21,516 nucleotides of DNA, taken from a virus. A program made the position numbers and the translations under genes. This document shows positions 1 to 6,757 of the stretch, piece by piece (position 1 is the stretch's first letter; the number at the start of each line of letters is the position of its first letter). The notes beneath the pieces were generated by a model that was not told the DNA's origin, searched no databases, and worked only from the letters and a program-made list of their open reading frames with translations. The stretch spans positions 1 to 21,516 of IMG/VR virus record IMGVR_UViG_3300038465_000205. One strand, 5' to 3'.

Positions 1-42
1 CTAAAGAGCCAGACCGGTCTTGATCTCGTGAGTAACTCGTAA
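1..42 (+). CDS. C-terminal end of an upstream gene (partial)
   Basis: The frame that ends in the TAA at 40-42 is open back to base 1 and reads LKSQTGLDLVSNS. Its stop overlaps the next ATG as TAATG, the same junction seen repeatedly in this operon, so this is probably the tail end of another tail gene. From the position just before the tube-initiator gene, a tape-measure or chaperone-type gene would be expected upstream, but 13 residues cannot identify it. Confidence 0.5.
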   Translation, partial: LKSQTGLDLVSNS

Positions 43-917
43 TGGCGACCTCGATCGTAGTGCAGTCTTCGACTCCCGAAGCTCCTACCAATGCCGCTTT
101 CGGAACGAACGCCTTTGGGCGTCTGGCTTCTGCTGGTGATTTGAGCATTGCGAATGGGATGACGGCCGGGTACGGCGACAACGACGGCAATGTCAGTAAT
201 CCTCCAGCATGGCCTGGTACTTATGGTAGATGGCCAGGACAGCCACAACGTATTGGAGTGCTGCGCAACCTTGCCGGTTCAGCTGGCGGCGGGAATGCAG
301 TTTACTCGCTTTATTTTATTTTCAACCCGAACCAGATCGTGGTGAACTTCGCTACTAACCCGGGACAGATTCCTCCTTCTTATCTTTACAGCGGCAGTAC
401 GCCGAGTTCTCTCTCTGACATTGCTACAGCAAATGGTGGCACCGGCACAGCTTCTTCGGCAACAGTCCCAAACTTTACGAACAGTCAGACTGTGTCATGG
501 TCGCTCATTTTCGATCGGACTTACGACATGATCTTCGACACAAATCCTGACGAGAATCGTGGAGTGCTCAAGGACGTAGCGGCTCTCTACAACCTCATGG
601 GCTCTTTCGACGGGCAGGCCGGTGTCCCAGTTTCGACACCCTGTCAGGTGGTGTTTGCCGAGACGGCTTCGAGCCAGTTGTGGGGATTTACCGGTTTCAT
701 CTCGGTGGCTACCATTACCTATGGGATCTTCCGCCATAACATGATCCCGTCCCGCTGTGAGATTGACTTGCAGATGACGACTGTATACACAGCGGCAACG
801 CAGCCGACACTGTCCAGTGCGCAGCCTCTACCTGTTACTGGCAGTAATGGCAATACGGTCATTCTTCCCAGCGGTAATGCCGTTCCTCCTCAGAACCTTG
901 TTCAGGGGCCCGGATGA
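42..917 (+). CDS. Tail tube initiator / CIS-tube-like baseplate protein
   Basis: A 291-residue structural protein that probably sits between the tail tube and the baseplate hub, like the N-terminal domain of Afp7-type proteins of contractile injection systems. Residues about 85-250 show the family pattern: a strand ending in an NP pair (N95-P96), a 'WSLIFDRTYD' strand near 153-162, a helix 'DVAALYNLM', then a strand with 'CQVVFAE', 'WGFTGFISVATITYGIF' and 'MIPSRCEIDLQM'. The N-terminal 80 residues are Gly/Asn/Ser-rich and the C-terminal 40 are low-complexity. The ATG at 42 overlaps the previous stop (TAATG), and the gene's own stop overlaps the next ATG (ATGA). In Afp7-type proteins a LysM domain follows in the same chain; here it seems to be the separate next gene. 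The assignment rests on motif recognition only. Confidence 0.65.
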   Translation: MATSIVVQSSTPEAPTNAAFGTNAFGRLASAGDLSIANGMTAGYGDNDGNVSNPPAWPGTYGRWPGQPQRIGVLRNLAGSAGGGNAVYSLYFIFNPNQIVVNFATNPGQIPPSYLYSGSTPSSLSDIATANGGTGTASSATVPNFTNSQTVSWSLIFDRTYDMIFDTNPDENRGVLKDVAALYNLMGSFDGQAGVPVSTPCQVVFAETASSQLWGFTGFISVATITYGIFRHNMIPSRCEIDLQMTTVYTAATQPTLSSAQPLPVTGSNGNTVILPSGNAVPPQNLVQGPG

Positions 918-1222
918 TTACGCCACAGTCTCGTTACAACGCTCAAGGGGCGTCGATCGTTCGCATGCCCAACTCAAGCGGTATGTACAATCTTACGGTC
1001 CTGCGCACTGTGCCTTCATCGGTTTCGGGGTACACACTTTACACGTGGCAGGCCGGTAATCGGCCTGATCTTGTGGCGGCGCAACTCTTGGGTAACTCCT
1101 CGCTCTGGTGGGCGATCTTTGATATCAACCCTGAGATCATTTACCCGCTCAACATTCCGCCCGGTACTGTGGTGCGTATCCCCAATAATCCGGTCATGGG
1201 TCAAGGGACGTTGGTCCAGTGA
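914..1222 (+). CDS. LysM / gp53-like baseplate protein
   Basis: A 102-residue protein. Residues 40-90 match the pattern of phage LysM-like and T4 gp53-like baseplate proteins: 'YTLYTWQAGNRPDLVAAQLLG' flows into a 'LWWAIFDINPEI' helix with the W65-W66 pair, and ends in 'IPPGTVVRIP', the usual G-x-x-L/V-R-I-P closing strand. Proteins of this type clamp the tube initiator to the wedge or hub. The start ATG overlaps the upstream stop (ATGA) and the stop overlaps the downstream GTG (GTGA), so translation is probably coupled on both sides. It is most likely the second half of a tube-initiator/LysM unit that is one polypeptide in many injection systems. Confidence 0.7.
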   Translation: MITPQSRYNAQGASIVRMPNSSGMYNLTVLRTVPSSVSGYTLYTWQAGNRPDLVAAQLLGNSSLWWAIFDINPEIIYPLNIPPGTVVRIPNNPVMGQGTLVQ

Positions 1223-2346
1223 CGCCTCTTCCCTTCTTTACGACCGTCCAGTTCTCGGGACCGGGTATTTCATCGTCAGCCCTGGGACCAAATACACTCA
1301 AGATTATGGAGCGTGAGTACGCTCACGATACTGCAGTAATGGAGTTCTGGGGTGGTGACGTTAACTCTGATTCATTGATATCGGGAACACCGGTGCTTTT
1401 GACTTACGGGACTTCGTCGGTGCAGCGTGTTTTTTACGGTTACGTGAATCACCCAGGGCGCACAAATAACTCGATGGCTTCGGCCAGCACACTCACACAG
1501 AGGAACTCCGTCACCATTACCTGTGTGGGTGCTTCTTGGCCCATGAAGCAGACCGGGACGCAGGTCTTCACTTCAATGGCCACGTGGCAGATTATTCAGA
1601 ACATCGCTGATCAGTTCGGGTTCGATACTGACATCGTGCCTGACACCATTGTGTGGCCGAGTAAGCAGATGGCCGGTGCAACGTATTGGCAGTTTTGTGT
1701 AGGACTGGCCCAGCAGATCGGGTATACCTTTTACTGCAACGGAATCCAACTCGTCTTCAAACCTCGTCAGACCAATCCTTTGGCCCTCTCCGCTCTGGCC
1801 GCTGTTTACGATTATGCCAATAATCCGGCGGGACTCCCGATTTTCAGTCCGACCCTGGGTGCAACTAATCCGTCGGGGGGACAGCTGGCAAATCGTCAAC
1901 AGGCAGGGATAAATCCTCGAACTATGCAGCCCATATTTTCTCAAGTTTCTGGTAGTCCGGCATCGAGCCTGTTGGGCTCGACTCCTGTTTCTCCAGCATT
2001 CAATGCGACGCAGCACTATGCAGTGTCTTCACAAGAAGAGGCCGACACGAAAACATCGGGGGCCGGTGCGCTCAATCAGATGTTCATTACCGCGACAGCC
2101 TCCGGTGCTGGTAATCCGCTTGTTTCTAAAGGGTCTCTGGTTTATGTGCAGAATGCTAACGGATCGCAGAACGGTCTGTGGTTTGTTACGGGGGCCATGC
2201 ACTGTTTTGATTCACAGACCTACTTGATGAACCTTGAGCTTGGTCGCGACAGTATGGGGGTGACGCAGAGCATCTTTATTCTGCCGCAGTTGTCGACTCC
2301 ACCATCAGCGGTCTTGGTCAGCAATGCTTGGTCGGCGGCGGCATGA
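1219..2346 (+). CDS. Baseplate hub protein, gpD/gp27-like
   Basis: A 375-residue hub protein of the late-control gpD / gp27 / VgrG N-terminal family. It forms the ring through which the central spike is fixed to the tail tube. The early beta-rich part has 'SGTPVLLTYG' and 'RVFYGYVNHPGR'. The second barrel follows, with 'TWQIIQNIADQFGFDTDI' and the typical 'ATYWQFCVGLAQQIGYTFYC' helix-strand (about 154-173), then 'QLVFKPR'. The start is a GTG at 1219 inside a GTGA overlap with the previous stop. The end overlaps the spike gene as ATGA. Gene order (tube initiator, LysM, hub, spike, gp25) supports the call independently of the sequence motifs. Confidence 0.75.
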   Translation: MTPLPFFTTVQFSGPGISSSALGPNTLKIMEREYAHDTAVMEFWGGDVNSDSLISGTPVLLTYGTSSVQRVFYGYVNHPGRTNNSMASASTLTQRNSVTITCVGASWPMKQTGTQVFTSMATWQIIQNIADQFGFDTDIVPDTIVWPSKQMAGATYWQFCVGLAQQIGYTFYCNGIQLVFKPRQTNPLALSALAAVYDYANNPAGLPIFSPTLGATNPSGGQLANRQQAGINPRTMQPIFSQVSGSPASSLLGSTPVSPAFNATQHYAVSSQEEADTKTSGAGALNQMFITATASGAGNPLVSKGSLVYVQNANGSQNGLWFVTGAMHCFDSQTYLMNLELGRDSMGVTQSIFILPQLSTPPSAVLVSNAWSAAA

Positions 2347-3524
2347 GTACGTCGATTACTGAACCATTTTACGGGCTGTACAAAGGACTTGTTGTAAACA
2401 ACAAGGATCCTGAAGGGCTCGGGCGCGTCACTGCCACTATTCCTCAAGTGTTTGGGAATAATACGACGGCTTCGGCATGGGCATTCCCTTGTGTCCCTGT
2501 TGGCTATCCCGGGAGTTTTCTTCCAGTTCCCAACAGCGGTGTATGGATCATGTTCGAAGGGGGTGATGTTGATTACCCCATTTGGGGTGGTACTTGGCAG
2601 GAGTCGGCCACATCGACCACGACCATCAACTATGGGTCGACGACCGTTCCAGTCATTTCGTCAGGAGTTGTGACCACCGGCACGTATATTCTTGTCGATC
2701 CTAATGGGACTGGAGAAGCAGGCATTGGATTTAAGTTTTCAAAAAATGCGACGGACGGTGCTAATGCATATCCCGTTTATGACGACAACGGCGTTTTTAT
2801 TGGAGGTGTTGGATCGACTGGTGGATATAAGGTCCAGGGTGATCGTATTCAGGTCACTCCTAATATCTACTTTGGTCCCTTTCTCGGGTTAGATGGGCAG
2901 ACGAATCCTCCCTCTATCATTATGCCTGGTCCTGATTATGGAGGTAGTCGGATTTGGTTTTTCCAGGGGACTCCAGCAGTTGGTTGGGTTTCTGGCGTTA
3001 CTCAGGTTGGTGATCTTGGCTATAACATGGTCACATTTCAATGGATGACGTGCACTGTTTCAGGTGGAGGTCTTTCAGCAGGGACCTGGGTCAACGGATT
3101 TGGGATTAATCAAATCGGCAAGCAGGTTGCTTATGATCCAGTGACCTTCTTTTATGCATGTACATGCGCTGTTGCTAATACATGGTATCCGGCAGGGTTG
3201 AATACTGGAGGGGCACCTACTGTCACACTCCCTGACGATGGCCGATTTTATAAGGTTGAATGGACGGGCCCATGGTGGAACTGTTCGACGAATAATCTGC
3301 TGTGTGCAGCGGCTTTGGGGACTTCAACATCGAACATTATTGCCAATACATATATGGAGGTTAACAGTTTTAATCAAGGATTTGTTCCGGTTATTATTCC
3401 TCAGATTACCGGCTCTGGTCAAACGATTGGTTGTTATACCCTCTGTGGTAATGGCACACCCACCATTACGTTTGGCGCTGGTTCTACTGGTCCGTCCACT
3501 CTTGCTGCTTACTGCGTAGGCTGA
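2343..3524 (+). CDS. Baseplate central spike, gp5/VgrG-type OB-fold protein
   Basis: The start is taken at the ATG at 2343, which overlaps the hub stop as ATGA, rather than an in-frame codon 15 bases upstream. This gives 393 residues. Residues about 8-90 are a gp5-type OB fold: 'YGLYKGLVVNNKDPEGLGRV', then a 'CVPVGYPGSFLPVPNSGVWIMFEGGDVDYPIWGG' region, whose segments are hallmarks of spike and VgrG proteins. No T4-like lysozyme insertion and no obvious triple-stranded beta-helix repeats follow. The remaining ~240 residues are a Gly/Thr/aromatic-rich region with eight cysteines clustered in the last ~160, visibly richer in A+T than the flanking tail genes. This part may be a swapped-in tip or fibre-like domain. 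The N-terminal assignment is firm; the C-terminal function is unknown. Confidence 0.72.
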   Translation: MSTSITEPFYGLYKGLVVNNKDPEGLGRVTATIPQVFGNNTTASAWAFPCVPVGYPGSFLPVPNSGVWIMFEGGDVDYPIWGGTWQESATSTTTINYGSTTVPVISSGVVTTGTYILVDPNGTGEAGIGFKFSKNATDGANAYPVYDDNGVFIGGVGSTGGYKVQGDRIQVTPNIYFGPFLGLDGQTNPPSIIMPGPDYGGSRIWFFQGTPAVGWVSGVTQVGDLGYNMVTFQWMTCTVSGGGLSAGTWVNGFGINQIGKQVAYDPVTFFYACTCAVANTWYPAGLNTGGAPTVTLPDDGRFYKVEWTGPWWNCSTNNLLCAAALGTSTSNIIANTYMEVNSFNQGFVPVIIPQITGSGQTIGCYTLCGNGTPTITFGAGSTGPSTLAAYCVG

Positions 3525-3525
3525 T

Positions 3526-4239
3526 ATGGCTGCCTCCCTTGTCCAACTAGCGCCTCTGTCTGACACTGTTGTGTCTGGCCTGAGTGAGACCTACACCAAT
3601 CAGTTGAACGTCATGGGGAACGTCGGAGCTGTCATTTATTCAACAACGATGCCTTCGGCCGATCTTACTGTTACTCCAAATGGAAACATTTCGGCCACGG
3701 GCATTCTCAACGTCGGCGCTTACGCTGTTTCTGGCATCGTCACTGACAGTCAAGGTAATACAGGGTTTTGGTCTTTTGCCTTGACCGTTGTGGGCCCTGT
3801 CTCGCCAGGTACTTCAGTGACGCCTATCATGGCTGCCCTGCCTTCGGGGGTAGAGATCCAGGTGCCCTTTCAAATCGATCCGACCAGTGGAGGAGTGGCC
3901 ATACTCACTGATTATGCCGCCATCATGGCGCAGCATATTGAGACGATCATTTTGACGGGGATCACTGAGCGCGTCATGAACCCGGCGTACGGCTTTGGCG
4001 CAGAGCGGATGGTTTTTGCTCCAGTGAACGCTGGTCTTCCCTCACTGCTCAAATCAGACATCATTACGGCTATCAAGACCTGGGAACCGAGAGTGCAGGT
4101 TCAAGATGTCATAGTGGAGAGCAGCCCAACAGGGCAAAACATTCTTGTAATCACTGTGATCTTCTTGGTAATACCCCTCAATGACGTGAATACAGTGACC
4201 GTCACCACAGGTGGCACTATTGCACAGGTGAACTCGTGA
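3526..4239 (+). CDS. Baseplate wedge protein gp25/gpW-like with N-terminal Ig-like domain
   Basis: A 237-residue protein. Residues about 108-220 are a GPW/gp25 domain: 'VPFQIDPTSGGVAILTDY', then a helix and 'ILTGITERVMNPAYGFGAERMVF' with the conserved E-R-V-M (148-151), and 'TWEPRV' with the family's E187-P188-R189 motif. This subunit nucleates sheath polymerisation on the baseplate, so its presence is the best sign of a contractile tail. Residues 8-92 are not part of the usual family length of about 110-140 residues. They look like a cadherin/He_PIG-type Ig fold ('LSETYTNQLNV', 'VSGIVTDSQGNTGFWSFALTV'). It starts one base after the spike stop and ends in a GTGA overlap with gpJ. Confidence 0.8.
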   Translation: MAASLVQLAPLSDTVVSGLSETYTNQLNVMGNVGAVIYSTTMPSADLTVTPNGNISATGILNVGAYAVSGIVTDSQGNTGFWSFALTVVGPVSPGTSVTPIMAALPSGVEIQVPFQIDPTSGGVAILTDYAAIMAQHIETIILTGITERVMNPAYGFGAERMVFAPVNAGLPSLLKSDIITAIKTWEPRVQVQDVIVESSPTGQNILVITVIFLVIPLNDVNTVTVTTGGTIAQVNS

Positions 4240-5936
4240 CTTCTACCTCTTCCTCTTTGACCCCAGCGACACCGGTGATCGACTACAGCAGTCGAGACTA
4301 CGCGTCCATTTTCTCGGATCTCGTGGCGCGTATCCCTCTCTTTTTGCCGGAATGGACATCGCAGTCGATCAACGACTTTGGCATGGTGCTTCTGCAGATG
4401 TTCGCCTATGTCGGCGACATAATCGGTTACTACGAAGATCGATTGGCTGGTGAAGCCTTTATTCAGACGGCGACTCAAGCGGTGTCGATTATCAACCTGG
4501 CTGCCATGCTCGACTACCAGCCCACTCTCTCGATTGGCGCCTCGGTTACTCTGCAGATCACGATCTCTAGCGCTGTGAGCGGTCCTGTCACCATTCCAGT
4601 GGGCACTGAGTTCTCCACGCTTGGCAGCTCTACGGTAGCGCCCGTCACTTTCATTACGACCGAGTCTCTTATTCTTGCCGGTGCCAACGGGGCGACTCCG
4701 GTGACGGCCGGACAGGTTCCAGCTGTTCAAGGCACTCTCTACACCAATGAGGCATTTGCGACCTCCAATGGATCGGTTAATCAGGCCTATTCGCTGGCCA
4801 ATAATCCAGTCAGCTCGAATAGCTTTACTGTGTACGTTGACACTGGACAGGGACCGACGGAATGGTCTTATGCGCAGAGTTTGATTAACTATGGGCCTTA
4901 CGATCAGGTCTTCACCAACTTTGTAGATGCTAATGGTGTTTTTTACATTGTTTTTGGTGATGGAGTAAATGGCTACGTCCCGCCTCTCGGAAGTCCTTGC
5001 ACCTGTACCTACGAAACTAATGTTGGGGCGACAGGTAATGTTGGAGCTGCCACGATCGTTCAGCCGGTGAGTGCTCTCTTCGGTGTAACTGCAGTAACCA
5101 ATCCTGAAGCGGCTACAGGGGGAGCGGCAGCTGAGTCATTAGCTTCGATTCAGCAGAATGCTCCAGCATCGCTGCGGACCCTTAATCGGGCGGTGACGGC
5201 GACTGACATTCAGACGTTGGCTATTCAGGTGGCCGGGGTCGAATGGGCCTCTTCCATCCAGCAGACCTATCAGCTCGTAAATCTTTATATTGCTCCTTAC
5301 GGTGGCGGCGCACCAACAACCGTGCTCCAAAACGCCGTCCTGCAGTACGTGGATCAGCTCGTCATGGCCAATACGACCGTGACCGTCTTGAGCCCGACGT
5401 ACGTAGAGATCAATGTGATAGTAAACGTGGTGGCCTTCTCCAACTACGGCAACACGTCGACTGAGAATGCAGTAACAGCCGCAATCGTAAATCTGCTCTC
5501 ACTGCAGAACACTGGATTTGCTTTCAGGGTTGGCCTTGGAGTGCTCTACACGACCGTCCAATCAGTTACTGGTGTGAACTACGCCACTGTGACCGCCCTT
5601 AATCGCCAGGTGCTCTGCACACTTACCACGCAGTTGGTGCATCTTTCGAACTATACGACCATCAATGTGACCGCACTTCCGCAGCCAGTAAATGCCGGAG
5701 ACTCCTTGGTGCTGGTAAATCCGACCCTCGGCACCCAGACCATAGTTGCTGAGGCTACCGCCGCCGCTGGAGCAACTTCGATTTCGGTGAACAGCTTTAC
5801 CGCCTCTGCCACATTCCCGATTAACTCCACCGTGCAAGATGTCACCGCTCTTGAGGATGCAGTAATGCTCGACAATGAGATCCCGATTGTGGGGACCATA
5901 ACTGTAAATGTGAGCGGCGGGATCGTCGGATCGTGA
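4236..5936 (+). CDS. Baseplate wedge protein, gpJ/gp6-like
   Basis: A 566-residue baseplate assembly protein J-like wedge subunit. The N-terminus has the family signature from about residue 13: 'YSSRDYASIFSDLVARIP', a 'FGMVLLQMFAYVGDIIGYY' helix and 'TATQAVSIINLAAMLDYQP'. The mid-region has the strand 'FYIVFGDGVNGYVPP', 'CTYETNVGATGNVG' and 'LASIQQNAPASLRTLNRAVTATDIQTLA', which are the usual J-family blocks. The last ~100 residues form an extra Thr/Val-rich beta segment. The start is a GTG at 4236 within GTGA, overlapping gp25. With gp25 and the gpI-like protein it would form the wedge ring that triggers sheath contraction. Confidence 0.85.
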   Translation: MTSTSSSLTPATPVIDYSSRDYASIFSDLVARIPLFLPEWTSQSINDFGMVLLQMFAYVGDIIGYYEDRLAGEAFIQTATQAVSIINLAAMLDYQPTLSIGASVTLQITISSAVSGPVTIPVGTEFSTLGSSTVAPVTFITTESLILAGANGATPVTAGQVPAVQGTLYTNEAFATSNGSVNQAYSLANNPVSSNSFTVYVDTGQGPTEWSYAQSLINYGPYDQVFTNFVDANGVFYIVFGDGVNGYVPPLGSPCTCTYETNVGATGNVGAATIVQPVSALFGVTAVTNPEAATGGAAAESLASIQQNAPASLRTLNRAVTATDIQTLAIQVAGVEWASSIQQTYQLVNLYIAPYGGGAPTTVLQNAVLQYVDQLVMANTTVTVLSPTYVEINVIVNVVAFSNYGNTSTENAVTAAIVNLLSLQNTGFAFRVGLGVLYTTVQSVTGVNYATVTALNRQVLCTLTTQLVHLSNYTTINVTALPQPVNAGDSLVLVNPTLGTQTIVAEATAAAGATSISVNSFTASATFPINSTVQDVTALEDAVMLDNEIPIVGTITVNVSGGIVGS

Positions 5937-5944
5937 GGAGATAA

Positions 5945-6757
5945 ATGCCGTCTACATACCCAGGACAGCTCGACATCTTTCCCGGTGCCCCCTACGTTGA
6001 CGGCACCGAGTTCCTTTTTGCTGCGTACGCCAACTATTGGATCAGCGCCATCCTCGCTATCGAAACGACCATTGGCGTGGGGACTGGAGCCACTGCCCAG
6101 AATCCTCTTTACTCACAGACGTACGGGACGACGTACCCCACGTTAACGGCGCGCATTATTGCCAGTGAGACGCTCATCGACAATGCGCCCTCTTTGAATA
6201 CTGCTGCCGGGAACATCCACCCGGTCAGTACTGCCGCAGCGGCTGGAACCGTCGGGGCCGGAACAGACGCTGGTCACGTTCACGTTGGTGTGCAGAGCTT
6301 TGCTGCCGGAAGTACTTCAGGGCTTGCAGTTTCTAGTACCGACGGGCAAGGGCATGGAGCTATTAATGCATCGGTTAGTTTGCCCTTTGTCTTTAATCAG
6401 GGGTCATTTAGTACCCCGGCTACGGCATCTGTAGTTGATGCTCTTACAACTCCGACAGTGACTCCTGGTATGTGGGCCTTCTTTTTCTCCGGTAATGTTG
6501 CGCTTCAGGAGCAGCAGATAAGCTTTCAGCCGACGTCGCCTGGTTTGGTGTTATTTGCAACCCAAGATGATCTTTATCTCGATGGTCAGTACACGGGTAT
6601 TATTATAAATCTGCACTTTAGTTGTATGTGCATAGTATTTTTTAGCGCTCCCGGGGCCGTGACATTGGTTGCTATCAATCCAAACGGTATTGAGTTTTCT
6701 GGGTCTGTTTACGGGCTTGGTTTCCAACTTGGCGTTTCTAATACGCAGCCGACCTAA
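5945..6757 (+). CDS. Short tail fibre protein
   Basis: A 270-residue protein with a GAGGAG ribosome-binding site at 5935-5940, just ahead of the ATG. The N-terminal ~75 residues contain 'AILAIETTIGVGTGAT' and 'TLTARI', the short helix and A-I-E-T-x-(I/L)-G element found at the start of many actinophage tail fibres. Residues 110-114 carry an HxH pair (H111, H113) in a Gly-rich turn, as in metal-binding trimerised fibre collars. The C-terminal ~130 residues are a predicted beta-sandwich tip ('GMWAFFFSGNVALQEQQISF', 'VYGLGFQLGV'), coded by more A+T-rich DNA. It lies between the gpJ and gpI genes, where receptor-binding fibres sometimes sit. The receptor is unknown. The stop overlaps the next ATG (TAATG). 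Confidence 0.5.
   Translation: MPSTYPGQLDIFPGAPYVDGTEFLFAAYANYWISAILAIETTIGVGTGATAQNPLYSQTYGTTYPTLTARIIASETLIDNAPSLNTAAGNIHPVSTAAAAGTVGAGTDAGHVHVGVQSFAAGSTSGLAVSSTDGQGHGAINASVSLPFVFNQGSFSTPATASVVDALTTPTVTPGMWAFFFSGNVALQEQQISFQPTSPGLVLFATQDDLYLDGQYTGIIINLHFSCMCIVFFSAPGAVTLVAINPNGIEFSGSVYGLGFQLGVSNTQPT

Noticed and set aside
4101-4730. Minus-strand frame (209 codons) over the gp25/gpJ junction
   Set aside because: It overlaps two well-supported plus-strand genes and has no domain-like sequence; it is a shadow.
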